NCBI GenBank assembly: GCA_028281865.1
Contig: JANQJB010000093.1
Coordinates: forward strand, 1 to 64,000
Source: Marinagarivorans sp.
GTDB taxonomy: Bacteria > Pseudomonadota > Gammaproteobacteria > Pseudomonadales > Cellvibrionaceae
Length of the DNA: 64,000 nt
Reading direction: 5' to 3'
The notes below the pieces were generated by a model that saw only the letters and a list, made by a program, of their open reading frames with translations, did no database searches and was not told the origin of the DNA. This document shows positions 17,623 to 27,240 of this stretch, one piece after another. Each line of letters opens with the position of its first letter. Positions within the stretch are counted from its first letter, which is position 1. The position numbers and the translations under genes are program-made.

Positions 17623-19116
17623 TTAATACTCTACATCGAGAGCCAAACCACCTTCAGGAATCCCAAGAGGGTAAAAGCGCTCATCTTGGCCTCGTTTTCG
17701 AGAAAGCGCTTCAGCTTCTGTTTGTATACCTAAATCCCCCTGCTGTCGCATCCAGGCCTTTAACTGGGCCAGCATCTCCTGTTTAATTTCTTGATGATCG
17801 GGGCTATCCGCTAAATTTTCTCTTTCAATACGTGTGTTGCGCATATCATACAATTCAAATTCAGGTCTTGTAATATAAGCATTCGCTCGCGCTTTTGCTG
17901 TTTCACTTCCCTTTTGCCACGAGCTAAAAGTATTCATTGCGGAACGGTCTACGGTAACCACATTTGAAAAACGTTGGTTGTAATCGAGATTCCAGATGAG
18001 CCTATAATCATAATTGCGAATGCTCCTGACAGGATAACTTTCCGAACCCGAAAGGATACCCTGCGTTGTTTGAATGCCACACGCAAAATCACGATGGTGG
18101 TCAGTCTCCCCCTTTAACACCGATAAAATACTCCGACCGTCAAAATCAAATTTATTCTCTTCAACCCCAAGTATGTCGAGAAACGTCGGCAATAAGTCGA
18201 CGTATTGAACCATCGCATCGGTTTCGCTTCCTTCTCTAATGACCCCAGGCCATCGCGCTAAAACACCTGCACGAACACCTGCGTCGTACAACGTCCATTT
18301 TGCAAATGGAAATGTCGAACCTTGCTCAGACAGAAAAAATACAAGTGTATCGTTTTCTTTATCAGCTTCTTTAAGAAACCGCAGTATTTCTCCAAATTGG
18401 AAATCCGCAAAGCTTATCTCGGCATAGTACGCCTGCAAAGCCAAACGTGTTTCAGGTGTATCAATCAAATCTTCAGAAACTTTAATTTCGTCTGGTTTGT
18501 ACTGTGATCGATCACCCAAATCCCAAGGCTCGTGAGGCTGATTGCTTGACACAACTATTGCAAAAGGCTGATCCGTTGACTTAATAAACTCTTCCGCAAC
18601 AGACATATCGATTTCGCGTGTTTTTTTTGCTGGGTCAGACTTTTCTGTATCAAGCGTTTTCCCGCCTAGATATTCAAAACTAAAGTTGCGTAGCGGTGCT
18701 TCGTGTCGTTTACCAATTATCCCAACGCGATAACCCAATGGCCTTAAATAATTGGGCATGCTACGCACATCATCGTAAACTTTGCTGTGGTTGGGGTGGG
18801 CACCGTTGCGAACGGGCTGAATGCCCGTATATAAAGCCATACGAGTCGGAGCACACATTGACGCGGAGTCAAAAGCATAATTAAATTTTAACGCCTGTTG
18901 CGCAAAAGCATCTAAATTCGGCGTCAGTGCATTTTGACTGCCATAAGGACCCAAATCGGTGTAAGTCAAATCATCCGTAATAAAAATAACAATATTGGGT
19001 TTATTTTTTACTCGATTATCTGTTTTTGACGATGAAACACATGAACCGAAGCTGAAAAAAGCAGCCGACAACACGAAAAAACGAAGAACAAGGCTACATA
19101 TTATTTTATTAACCAT
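17623..19116 (-). CDS. Formylglycine-dependent sulfatase, lipoprotein
   Basis: 497 residues. Leader with a lipobox FGSC (Cys26), then the sulfatase core: PNIVIFITDDLTYTDLGPYG supplies metal-binding Asp48 and Asp49, and the C-x-P-x-R signature is CAPTR at 88-92 inside SMCAPTRMALYTG, where Cys88 would be matured to formylglycine. LSEQGSTFPFAKWTLYDAG supplies C-terminal active-site residues. It hydrolyses sulfate esters, probably on a marine polysaccharide, from the cell surface or periplasm. The sulfatase-activating enzyme is not in the window. It stands alone, with no glycoside hydrolase directly adjacent. The substrate class is not determinable here. Confidence 0.88.
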   Translation of the reverse strand: MVNKIICSLVLRFFVLSAAFFSFGSCVSSSKTDNRVKNKPNIVIFITDDLTYTDLGPYGSQNALTPNLDAFAQQALKFNYAFDSASMCAPTRMALYTGIQPVRNGAHPNHSKVYDDVRSMPNYLRPLGYRVGIIGKRHEAPLRNFSFEYLGGKTLDTEKSDPAKKTREIDMSVAEEFIKSTDQPFAIVVSSNQPHEPWDLGDRSQYKPDEIKVSEDLIDTPETRLALQAYYAEISFADFQFGEILRFLKEADKENDTLVFFLSEQGSTFPFAKWTLYDAGVRAGVLARWPGVIREGSETDAMVQYVDLLPTFLDILGVEENKFDFDGRSILSVLKGETDHHRDFACGIQTTQGILSGSESYPVRSIRNYDYRLIWNLDYNQRFSNVVTVDRSAMNTFSSWQKGSETAKARANAYITRPEFELYDMRNTRIERENLADSPDHQEIKQEMLAQLKAWMRQQGDLGIQTEAEALSRKRGQDERFYPLGIPEGGLALDVEY

Positions 19117-19239
19117 TACCTACCCCCGGATAATCGCACGTTTTACTTGATGGCAATACTATCAAATAAATCGTGCCGGACGTAGGATACGATTAAAAAC
19201 TATTAGAGCCTATAGACTACCCTAGCGCGGAAAAACCTG

Positions 19240-19671
19240 CTAGGAACAAGGGTAGAGCATTTTTAAATATATTTTGGCCTGTTTCACAAATTCCAATGAG
19301 CTATCGAAAGTTTCACCCGAACCTTTTATCCGTTGCATAATATCATTGATGATATTTTTTTCTTCGTGCTCAGACAGGCATACTTTATTCTCTTCCACAG
19401 GAGAACGGCCCACTCGAGTTTCGAATGCTCGACGCTGGAAATTCGAATGATTTTTTGTGTCCGGTTCTAGTTCCATTCCGATTTTAATATTATGCAAAAC
19501 ACCGCTTAGAACACCGCGTAGATAGGTGTCCGAATGTTCTGCGACTTTTACTGTTTGCTGCGCCCGTTCATCTAAAACAACGGCATTTGCATTTACTATT
19601 GCCGCTAAAAACAGTTGTGCTAGGCCTATACACAAGGCTGCTCGCATCATTCGAGCTTTCATCATCTGCAT
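19240..19671 (-). CDS. Hypothetical exported protein
   Basis: 144 residues from the ATG at 19671, which has GGAGG 9 bases upstream; the open frame continues to 19761 but the RBS favours the shorter form. N-terminus basic (KARMMR), then a hydrophobic stretch ALCIGLAQLFLAAIVNANA with a signal-peptidase-I-like end. The mature part of about 120 residues is helical and charged, with two Cys residues (VCLSEHEE and the C-terminal LYPCS) that could form a disulfide. I do not recognise a family. It lies between two monocistronic minus-strand genes. Probably a small periplasmic protein. Confidence 0.55.
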   Translation of the reverse strand: MQMMKARMMRAALCIGLAQLFLAAIVNANAVVLDERAQQTVKVAEHSDTYLRGVLSGVLHNIKIGMELEPDTKNHSNFQRRAFETRVGRSPVEENKVCLSEHEEKNIINDIMQRIKGSGETFDSSLEFVKQAKIYLKMLYPCS

Positions 19672-19930
19672 TTTTAATATCCTCCAATTGGTCCCCGGTA
19701 CTTTTAACCTCCGAAAAATACCCGCCAGTATCTCATGCTTAAATCGAACGTGAACCACCAATATACAAACGCCCTTTACCGCTGTATAGTCGAATAATGT
19801 GTGTCAATAGTTCGAATTTAACTTACAATTAGCAATCTAAATGTGATTAAAAATACGCTTTTAGGTTTGCCGGTGTAAAACAAAAAACTCAAGCAACAAC
19901 AAGGATATTTAGCAGCTCCCTAAATATATT

Positions 19931-20161
19931 TCACCTGTTATGTATTTGACGGGTCATCAAAAGGCCAAATACACCTACAAACAGTAGCAAAAGCAAATAT
20001 GAATCAAGGTGTCCTTTTGAGTCTAGATACTCGCTCCTGGTGACTGTTATCTGCGGCCTTTCTATTACCAAGTTTTCTATCGCTAACGCTTCTATTACTA
20101 AAAACTCTATAACTTTGGGTGAACAACTTGGGCTCTCGGAAGTGGTTAAAATATCAGACAT
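19931..20161 (-). CDS. Small tail-anchored protein with VIE pentapeptide repeats
   Basis: 76 residues, ATG at 20161 with AAAGG upstream. Four in-frame pentapeptides follow each other: KVIEF, LVIEA, LAIEN, LVIER, encoded by four adjacent 15-base units (20057-20116). A single hydrophobic helix near the C-terminus (SYLLLLLFVGVFGLLM) is followed by a short basic tail (TRQIHNR), as in tail-anchored or sortase-like signals. There is no PEP motif, so I do not call it a PEP-CTERM protein. Not recognised. The repeat and tail make chance coding less likely, but it is short. Confidence 0.45.
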   Translation of the reverse strand: MSDILTTSESPSCSPKVIEFLVIEALAIENLVIERPQITVTRSEYLDSKGHLDSYLLLLLFVGVFGLLMTRQIHNR

Positions 20162-20250
20162 TCACAACACCTTTGACTTGAAGTTTCAAGTCAATAAGGG
20201 TACCGAATAGTAGTCTCATCACCTGAGATTGCAGCAAAATCCAGGCAAAA

Positions 20251-20275
20251 AAATAGGGCTACATAAGCCCTATTT
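20251..20275 (-). terminator. Rho-independent terminator of the aldehyde dehydrogenase gene
   Basis: AAATAGGGCT (20251-20260) and AGCCCTATTT (20266-20275) form a perfect 10-bp stem with a 5-base loop. Read on the minus strand the stem is followed by a run of T (complement of the A run at 20247-20253). It lies 30 bases past the aldehyde dehydrogenase stop. Confidence 0.8.
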
Positions 20276-20304
20276 CGTTGAGTTTTTATGGTTTTAATTG
20301 AAAA

Positions 20305-21888
20305 CTATATTCCCTCGCGCGTTTTTTCCCCGTTTACGGTACGCAGTATCCCAAGCGGGTTTTCGTTTTTAAGCGCATCGGGTAGCAACTCTTGTGGATA
20401 GTTTTGCAAGCAAATCGGACGCACAAAACGGTCGATTGCAGTGCTGCCCACTGAAGTAAAACGAACATCTGTAGCAGCGGGGAAAGGCCCTCCATGAACC
20501 ATGGCATGGCACACTTCAACACCGGTTGGAAACCCGTTAATAAGCAAACGTCCCACCCGCTGCGCTAGCACATCAGCCAGTGCTGAGTGGCTTGCAAGTT
20601 CCCCGTCAGCGCAATGCACCGTACCGGTTAATTGGCCTTTTAAAGCTGACACAGCTGCAACAAGCTCTTCAGCATCAGAGCAACGCACTATCAAACTTAC
20701 CGGGCCAAAAATTTCTTCATGAATTTTAGGGTTGGCAATAAATTCTTGCGCAGAACAAGAGAGCAACGCAGCACGTGCTTTAAAGCCTGTCCCGTCAGAC
20801 TCGCCTCCTTGAGCCAGAGTCTCGGTCTGGCCACAATAATTTGAAACGCCTTCCTGATACGCTTGGTGAATCGTTTCATTCAGCATAACGCCAGCGGGTT
20901 GATCGGCAATTTTCGCTCCCGCTACTTCGATAAACTGGTTTAACTCAGGCCCATCAATAGCGAGCACAAGACCAGGGTTAGTGCAAAATTGCCCAACCCC
21001 CATATTCAACGAAAATGCAAAGCCTTCAGCAATTTTGTCCGCCCGCTCCTTCAAGGCTTCCGGCAAGAGTACGACGGGATTAACACTGCCCATCTCGGCA
21101 AAAACGGGGATCGGTTCTGGGCGCTCGTTAGACAACTTGACCAGAGCCATGCCGCCCGCAAGTGAGCCGGTAAACCCAACAGCTTTAATTTCCGGGGCTT
21201 GGACCAACGCTGAACCCACTTCTCGGCCTGCACCCATCAGCAACGAGAAAGTACCGGATGGCAAACCACACTTTTCAACAGCTCGCGCCAGGGCCTGTGC
21301 CATTAGCTCGCTTGTTCCAGAGTGAGAGCTATGACCTTTAACCAAAACTGGACAGCCCGCGGCAAACGCCGACGCGGTATCGCCCCCAGCAACCGAGAAA
21401 GCAAGCGGGAAGTTACTCGCACCGAAAACCGCAACGGGGCCAATCGACTGTTTAACATAGCGCAAATCCGGACGCGGGAGCGGCTCGCGATCAGGCATCG
21501 CGGTGTCAATACGCGCATCGAGATAATCACCTTTGACAACATAATCGGCAAACATACGCAGTTGACCCATCGTACGCCCGCGTTCGCCGATAATTCGCGC
21601 TTCCGGTAAACCGGTTTCAGCCATGGCACGCTGCACAAGCTCATCACCTAAGGCTAATATCTCATCTGCACAGGTGTTCAAAAATTGGGCGCGCTGCTCA
21701 AGCGAGCTTTTTCGCAGAGTTGCGGCCGCCGCTTCCGCCGCTGCCACCGCTTCTTCCACTTGTGCGGACGAAGCCTTACTCATTGCAGGCTCGAGGGTCT
21801 CACCGGTGGCGGGGTTCACAGCGTTGTAAGACCCGGCGGTACCTTCTACCCACTGCCCATTGATTAATTGGTTTCCAGAAATTGTCAT
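20305..21888 (-). CDS. NADP-dependent aldehyde dehydrogenase (ketoglutarate-semialdehyde dehydrogenase type)
   Basis: 527 residues. Begins NQLINGQWVEGTAGSYNAVNPATGE. Catalytic Glu265 in FAEMGSVNP and nucleophile Cys302 in GVGQFCTNPG. The spacing and the phrases ASNFPLAFSVAGGDTASAFAAGCPV and VKGHSSHSGTSEL are typical of the ALDH branch containing 2,5-dioxovalerate (alpha-ketoglutaric semialdehyde) dehydrogenases, which complete non-phosphorylative pentose or hexarate/uronate degradation to 2-oxoglutarate. No other pathway gene adjoins it, so the substrate is inferred from family only. Cytoplasmic. A clear terminator lies downstream. Confidence 0.85.
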   Translation of the reverse strand: MTISGNQLINGQWVEGTAGSYNAVNPATGETLEPAMSKASSAQVEEAVAAAEAAAATLRKSSLEQRAQFLNTCADEILALGDELVQRAMAETGLPEARIIGERGRTMGQLRMFADYVVKGDYLDARIDTAMPDREPLPRPDLRYVKQSIGPVAVFGASNFPLAFSVAGGDTASAFAAGCPVLVKGHSSHSGTSELMAQALARAVEKCGLPSGTFSLLMGAGREVGSALVQAPEIKAVGFTGSLAGGMALVKLSNERPEPIPVFAEMGSVNPVVLLPEALKERADKIAEGFAFSLNMGVGQFCTNPGLVLAIDGPELNQFIEVAGAKIADQPAGVMLNETIHQAYQEGVSNYCGQTETLAQGGESDGTGFKARAALLSCSAQEFIANPKIHEEIFGPVSLIVRCSDAEELVAAVSALKGQLTGTVHCADGELASHSALADVLAQRVGRLLINGFPTGVEVCHAMVHGGPFPAATDVRFTSVGSTAIDRFVRPICLQNYPQELLPDALKNENPLGILRTVNGEKTREGI

Positions 21889-22310
21889 GACGTATACCTT
21901 CGTTAGCTATAACTTTGAGTTTGCGAGAAGAGGACTCGATTATTCTTATAAAGTGTGTAAGAGAACCATTTTGGGGAATAGCAGTATATTTGGGCCGATC
22001 CTAAGATTCCAATGCCTTGAATAAACTTTTGTATAAGCGGCACAAGGTCAAATAGACTCTAAAGGCCCACAAAAGTTCGTTTCCACCCTACATGGACGCA
22101 ACCCACTCAATATGCTCGTGAAAACTGCGCATTGCCTGCACAATGAGCTATGTCTTACTAAAGCACCCTAGAGAATAGCCAAACGGCAGTGCTTGCTGAA
22201 AATAACGTGGCGACAATCGGTCCAGCCTGTATGGTAAATATAAGAAGAAGCACTGTCACGATTGATAGTGCCTTTACAACGATGATATTGCATTTTTACA
22301 AAACGAAATA
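21889..22310. other. Intergenic region between dgt and aldehyde dehydrogenase
   Basis: About 420 bases without a credible ORF. It carries the dgt-side hairpin at 22250-22271 (listed separately) and must contain the promoter of the aldehyde dehydrogenase gene starting at 21888. I see no repeated motif. Confidence 0.4.
22250..22271 (-). terminator. Probable terminator of dgt
   Basis: GCACTGTC and GATAGTGC pair (one G-T pair) around a 6-base loop. Read on the minus strand the stem is followed by TTCTTCTTATATTT. It lies 40 bases after the dgt stop codon. Confidence 0.6.
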
Positions 22311-23666
22311 TTACTCACCCACTCCGCGAAATTGTTTTGCCAGGTAAACCGCATAGTTATCTGTCATGCCGCTAATAAAATCGATAACTTTCATTAACGC
22401 GTTATATTTGGCATTTGCTGCCGACAAACTTTGCGCTGACTGTTCCATATTAATACCAACAAGTTCAATCACACGCTTTGCGCGAAAGGACATTTTTGCT
22501 GGATTTTCTTTTTCAAACAATTCGTTTACCGATTCGCACATAACTTCCAGCAAAGTCGAGATAACGCTGTAGGCGCCAATTTCCATTTGTACTTTTTGTT
22601 TATGAGTAAAAACTTCTTGCTTAGCTAACGCTTTAGCTTCTAGTACATATTGATGCACCTCACTATCACAGAGACTGAGCAGGTCCTCAGGCACACCCTC
22701 CATCATAAGACTAATATTGCGACTAAATGCACTTGCTGCCGCTTCAACACAGCGTGAAATTATTTTTCCGCGCACGATAGCCGGACGCCGACCGGGGCGA
22801 TAATGCTCCAGTTCTGCCTTTAGCTCATCACGCTCCCTCACTTCAATTAGAGGTTCCAAAATGGCATAGATCTGCTCCCATTTTAGAATCCCCATTTCTA
22901 GCCCGTCTTCCAAATCTAGCAAGCCATAACAAAAATCATCTGCTGCTTCCATCAAATACACCAGCGGGTGACGATAATAGTGATGGGGTTCAGGTCGGCG
23001 ATGCAAGCCACATGCTTCCGCGATTTCTTCGAAATAATTTAATTCGCTTTGAAATACACCAAATTTGAGTGCTTTCGGCGGGTTGGCATTATTAGACGTC
23101 CACGGGTATTTAATAGAAGCTGCAAGCGTAGCGTAACTCAAGCGCATGCCACCGTCATCCATATGGTATTCAGCAGTAGTCAATACACGAAAGCCCTGCG
23201 CGTTGCCTTCAAACATCATAAAGTCTCGTTGATGATCGTCTGACAGCGCACCCAGATAATATTTACCATCGTTGTCAAACCAATAGCGAATCGCGCCTTC
23301 CCCGGTATGGCCAAACGGAGGGTTACCAATATCATGAGCAAGGCAGCTCGCCTGCACAATGTCTCCTATATCATTGGGTGTAATCCGCTCCGGCAGCTCG
23401 CCGCGTGCACCTAAGTCCTGCCCCACTTTATTGCCTAGGCTTCTGCCAACGCAGGCCACTTCAAGACTGTGAGTTAGGCGATTGTGAACATGATCATTCG
23501 ACGCAAGCGGGTGGACCTGCGTCTTACGCACCAAGCGCCGAAATGCGCCTGAGAAAATAATTTTATCGTGATCGGAATTGAACGGGGAGCGCCCGCTCTC
23601 CCATTTAGAAGAACGGTTACCTAGCCTGCGGCAATTGAGAAGGTTTTCCCAGCGAGAGTGCGACAT
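22311..23666 (-). CDS. dgt: Deoxyguanosinetriphosphate triphosphohydrolase-like protein
   Basis: 451 residues. An HD-domain metal-dependent phosphohydrolase that removes triphosphate from dGTP or other dNTPs. RLTHSLEVACVGRSLG holds the first metal His (His66), LAHDIGNPPFGHTGE the HD pair (His111-Asp112), and YLMEAADDFCYGLLDLEDGLE the later metal Asp. The N-terminal DKIIFSGAFRRLVRKTQVHPL is the family's substrate-side signature. Length agrees with the proteobacterial dGTPase-like group of about 440-500. It acts in nucleotide pool control in the cytoplasm; related enzymes can restrict phage by dNTP depletion, though nothing here indicates that role. Monocistronic. Confidence 0.9.
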   Translation of the reverse strand: MSHSRWENLLNCRRLGNRSSKWESGRSPFNSDHDKIIFSGAFRRLVRKTQVHPLASNDHVHNRLTHSLEVACVGRSLGNKVGQDLGARGELPERITPNDIGDIVQASCLAHDIGNPPFGHTGEGAIRYWFDNDGKYYLGALSDDHQRDFMMFEGNAQGFRVLTTAEYHMDDGGMRLSYATLAASIKYPWTSNNANPPKALKFGVFQSELNYFEEIAEACGLHRRPEPHHYYRHPLVYLMEAADDFCYGLLDLEDGLEMGILKWEQIYAILEPLIEVRERDELKAELEHYRPGRRPAIVRGKIISRCVEAAASAFSRNISLMMEGVPEDLLSLCDSEVHQYVLEAKALAKQEVFTHKQKVQMEIGAYSVISTLLEVMCESVNELFEKENPAKMSFRAKRVIELVGINMEQSAQSLSAANAKYNALMKVIDFISGMTDNYAVYLAKQFRGVGE

Positions 23667-23782
23667 AGAATTGCATATTGATTGAAGACTTCAGTCATTA
23701 GAATAGAGCAATTATACCAACGGCACCACAAATCTATCGCCTACCCGCTAGCGAAACACATACGAAACCGGAAGCAAACTTA

Positions 23783-25681
23783 TTAGCCTTTTCGTCCACC
23801 CAAATGGCGATGCAAGAAATCTTCAATAGCCTTAAATTTAATCAGTTCGTTTTTCTCGTCCGTACGCCAATGTTCGCCACCTTTTAATCTCGTTATTGCA
23901 ACAGGATGTTTACGTTTTTTAAGCCGTTTATACATTTTTTTCGAATGACTTGGGCTCACAACTGTATCCTTGTCACCATATATTAACAGCAGAGGAGCAT
24001 TGATTCTTTTGGCTTGGTGATATGGGGAGTTTTCTTTTATATCATCCTTTTCATTTAAGAAAGAATTACGGATATTTGAAAACATATAGATAGAACCATC
24101 TTTAATAAATTCCGCATAATCATGCACACCATTTATTGCAATACCGCACTTATACAGATCAGGTGTTTTAACAAGGCCCATAGAAGTAGCATAACCGCCA
24201 TAACTTCCGCCCATAATACAGATACGACTAGCATCGGCAATGCCTTCATTTATTAACCACTTTACACCATCGGTAATATCGTCCTGCATTTCCATCCCCC
24301 ATTGGCCATAACCTTTTTCCTTAAATTCCTCGCCAAAACCAGTCGAACCCCTAAACTGAGGCTGAAGAACCGCATAACCGCGGTTCGCGAGAAACTGTAC
24401 GTAATTGTTAAATCCAAAATGGTCGCGGGCATGGGGACCTCCATGCGGCAAAACGACTGTAGGGATGTTCTCGCTTTGGCCAATTGGCAGCGTTAAAAAG
24501 GCGGGTATTTTTAACCCATCTCTAGCGGTATAAGTCACTCGCTTCATCTTGGCAAACTTATAGCCTTCGAGTTGTTGATAGCGACGACCGATAAGAACAA
24601 AAGCCTTTTGCTTGTCGTCAAATAGAAAATAATTGGTTGGCTGTATATCTGAATGGAGTTTAAATAAGAACCGGCCTTCGTCCTCTGTTTTAGATATTAG
24701 CTTGACTTTATAATCTTCTGCACCTTCTCTAACAAGACGTGTAATCTTCTCGACCTTTCGATTGACGTATGGCCCCAGTAGTTGATTTTTTTCTAGATCA
24801 TATTGAAGCAATTTTACGTCTTCGAGGTTTTCATCTTCCTGATAATTCCTCACCAGCAATATATTGTTATCCTTCGGATGAAACTTTACGGGATGTAAGC
24901 GATCCTTCGAAAAAAAGTCTGCCTTTTCCAAAACCTTTAACGAATCTTTTTTCGTTTTTCGGTAATAAATCCTGTTCGTAACTGCGCTTTTTCCTTTTTC
25001 TCGTATTTGCACCCCTATGCGAATTACACCGTCGTTATCAGCAATCCATTCATTTATAGAAAGCCTGTTACGCATGACTTTTTTTCGTGAGCCTGTGTAT
25101 ACATTTATCTTATCAACTTCAGGTGAACCCCATCTTTCTGGATTGTAATCTAATTCCGCCAACACATGATCGGGATCAGCCGGCAACATACTTGTGATGC
25201 TAACGCGTGGTTTGTAATACCCATTCACGCCGGGCTTCTTTTTAAACACAACAAAATCCTTACCATCATTGCCTATGCTTCCAAGCTGTGTGTAATTAAA
25301 CATACGACGACCACGACTTGTTTTCACAGTGTTAGTTGTCCTAAAGGAAACAATTAACCGATCATCATTTGGCCAGTAAAAGCGGTTAAACTGAACATTC
25401 TCCTGCGTCAACTCTACCTTTGAAATTTCCGGAAAAGGCTCCCCAGGTTTATCTGGCATTTTAGCCATCACGAGATACTCTCGCCCTTCAAAAACCATAA
25501 CTGCGGCAAGCCGTTCACCACTTGGTGAAAGAACAGGGTCAGAAATCGTCGGAAGCTTTGCAATTTTCTCCAAAGGAATCAGTGGAACTTCGGTAGTTTT
25601 ATCTTCTGCGAGAGCAAAAATAGAAAGAATAAGAGTTAAAAGAAAAAAAGAAGAGTTAAAAAAAATACGATAGATATCCAT
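23783..25681 (-). CDS. S9 family (prolyl oligopeptidase-like) serine peptidase, exported
   Basis: 632 residues. Signal peptide (hydrophobic 8-24, ending FALAEDK). The N-terminal half is a propeller-like gate (ISDPVLSPSGERLAAV, FYWPNDDRLIVSF, VKFHPKDNNILLVRNY). The C-terminal alpha/beta hydrolase has Ser493 in GGSYGGYATS, the acid Asp572 in YGDKDTVVSP and His604 in GGEHWRTDE. It cleaves short peptides in the periplasm (family knowledge). ATG at 25681 preceded by AAGGAAT. It lies 143 bases downstream of the Crp-type regulator gene on the same strand; co-transcription is possible. Confidence 0.88.
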   Translation of the reverse strand: MDIYRIFFNSSFFLLTLILSIFALAEDKTTEVPLIPLEKIAKLPTISDPVLSPSGERLAAVMVFEGREYLVMAKMPDKPGEPFPEISKVELTQENVQFNRFYWPNDDRLIVSFRTTNTVKTSRGRRMFNYTQLGSIGNDGKDFVVFKKKPGVNGYYKPRVSITSMLPADPDHVLAELDYNPERWGSPEVDKINVYTGSRKKVMRNRLSINEWIADNDGVIRIGVQIREKGKSAVTNRIYYRKTKKDSLKVLEKADFFSKDRLHPVKFHPKDNNILLVRNYQEDENLEDVKLLQYDLEKNQLLGPYVNRKVEKITRLVREGAEDYKVKLISKTEDEGRFLFKLHSDIQPTNYFLFDDKQKAFVLIGRRYQQLEGYKFAKMKRVTYTARDGLKIPAFLTLPIGQSENIPTVVLPHGGPHARDHFGFNNYVQFLANRGYAVLQPQFRGSTGFGEEFKEKGYGQWGMEMQDDITDGVKWLINEGIADASRICIMGGSYGGYATSMGLVKTPDLYKCGIAINGVHDYAEFIKDGSIYMFSNIRNSFLNEKDDIKENSPYHQAKRINAPLLLIYGDKDTVVSPSHSKKMYKRLKKRKHPVAITRLKGGEHWRTDEKNELIKFKAIEDFLHRHLGGRKG

Positions 25682-25824
25682 GATATTCCTTGTTCAATTT
25701 TTATTGAAAACTTATTTATTAAAACAGCTTGTTAAAACCTGTCCCGGTAAAAATGTTGAAAGCCTTTGACGCGTACACGACATTCTCGAAATCGTCCAGA
25801 GGCGATTACCATTAACACGCTGTG

Positions 25825-26544
25825 TTAACAATCTTCAACCAACGCCATTAATTTTTCGATGTCTTTGACAATAATACCTTTAGCATTGGTACGTTTGTCA
25901 ATAATACCGTTTTTATCGAGCTCACTTAGTTCTCTTGTCACAGCTTCGCGGGTTGTCGCCAACCTACTAGCTAACTCGTGATGCGTCGGTAATTCGGGAA
26001 TGACGACTTCGATTTTCTCAGGTTCGAGATACTTTTCTGCGATTCGCAGTAACTCCGCACGTATACGACGTTTCACACCTACTACCCCAAATTGGTACGC
26101 ACGTTCACACAGAAAACGAACCAAACCCGCCAACTTTTTCATCGTTGCTATCGCCAGTCCGGGGTTGTTTTCTATCAGCTCCAGAAACGATCGCTTAGAA
26201 AGTTGAAGCACCTCAGTTCCATTCAGGCTGATCACGCTCGTCGATCGTGGCAAGCCATCGATGACCGCCAATTCTCCAAACATATCGTTTACGGTCAAAT
26301 CTTGATAGGACACCTCTTTACCACTCTCGGTGTATATTTTTGAGCGAACCTTACCGCGCGTAATGAAATAGACGAAGTCACCACTCTCGCGATGGTTTAC
26401 GATTGATTGGCCATCTACAAACTCGCGTAAGCTACAAGATGACGCGAGTGCTTTGATTTCTTGGCTGTCGAGGCTTTTAAAAAACGGGATACATCGCAAT
26501 GCTGCCTCAATGCTATCGTGGGCGTGTTGCTTAGTCACGGACAT
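25825..26544 (-). CDS. Crp/Fnr-family regulator with cyclic-nucleotide-binding cassette
   Basis: About 239 residues from the ATG at 26544 (AGG 6 bases upstream; a GTG at 26550 is an alternative). The N-terminal cNMP-binding domain has the phosphate-binding cassette FGELAVIDGLPRS (about residues 89-101). It keeps the Glu, Arg and Ser that in E. coli CRP hold the cyclic phosphate, so it probably binds cAMP or cGMP rather than sensing oxygen; no Fnr-type cysteine cluster is present. The C-terminal winged helix has a recognition helix TTREAVTREL whose Arg-Glu-x-x-x-Arg pattern equals that of CRP, predicting TGTGA-like sites. It is divergent from the DyP-P450 gene across a 790-base region with repeated motifs; a palindrome sits 20 bases upstream of its own start, suggesting autoregulation or control by another factor. 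Confidence 0.87.
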   Translation of the reverse strand: MSVTKQHAHDSIEAALRCIPFFKSLDSQEIKALASSCSLREFVDGQSIVNHRESGDFVYFITRGKVRSKIYTESGKEVSYQDLTVNDMFGELAVIDGLPRSTSVISLNGTEVLQLSKRSFLELIENNPGLAIATMKKLAGLVRFLCERAYQFGVVGVKRRIRAELLRIAEKYLEPEKIEVVIPELPTHHELASRLATTREAVTRELSELDKNGIIDKRTNAKGIIVKDIEKLMALVEDC

Positions 26545-26563
26545 GGCCACCTGTCTTTTTTAG

Positions 26564-26578
26564 TATAACCTGGTTATA
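26564..26578. promoter_or_regulatory. Perfect GGTTATA palindrome (candidate operator)
   Basis: TATAACC T GGTTATA, 7-1-7 perfect inverted repeat, 20 bases upstream of the Crp-type start codon. The half-site recurs downstream near the DyP-P450 gene. Confidence 0.5.
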
Positions 26579-27240
26579 TTTCGCCCTGTAATAATGTGAT
26601 AGCTATATCAAAATTCTTTTGGCGAGTACAAATTACAGTTGCAAGTGATTTTTCGCACATCCAAAAGCCGAGAGACACTCTAACATTCTCCTCGCAGCGC
26701 TTAAGGGATAAAAACAGCTGCTCGTCGACTTATGCGATCGATGGGGAACGGCTGGCAATAGCCACTCGACAGGCCAATTCGGCCGACTCTTGCAAACATG
26801 GCAATGTTAGTAGGCACTTAGGAATTGCTAGTTGTTCCCATTTTTATAATACCTTGGTTATATTACCTTGAGCGCCCCTGATAATGATATCCCCAATTTT
26901 TCGCTCAGTTACGCTTAACATATTATAACGTTGGTAAGTAGCATCGTTTCAAGCGGCTAACGAGTTCAAAAAAAGCGCTGGAAGTTCAAGAAAAAACATA
27001 TAAGCTCGAGAGAAAGCACGAAACCAGCTGATCATTATTTAGACAACCTTATGTAACTAAACCAAAAATCGCGAAGACTCCATACCCTGGAAAACTTTAT
27101 GAGCATTTACAGGAATAAGTCTTGAACAGTTGTCTAAAAAAAATAGTTGGCTTTAAAATAATTGTATTAATCGCAAACAATACTATTCAGCGGTATGAGC
27201 TTTCATACAAACAATTTTGACGCCGGGCCTTTTTTAAAAG

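Noticed and set aside
20057-20116. 15-base repeats (and the 18-base repeats at 46185) as CRISPR-like arrays
   Set aside because: Units are directly adjacent without spacers and in coding frame.
19931-20161. Small tail-anchored protein as a PEP-CTERM substrate of XrtA
   Set aside because: It lacks the PEP motif before the helix and a signal peptide, and it has only a short basic tail.
20334-21867. Several ORFs opposite to or out of frame with the aldehyde dehydrogenase gene
   Set aside because: They are shadows of a well-supported ALDH frame with intact catalytic residues.
26596-26871. 91-residue plus-strand ORF in the Crp/DyP-P450 intergenic region
   Set aside because: No RBS, no recognisable domain, and it spans candidate operator sequences; taken as a chance ORF.
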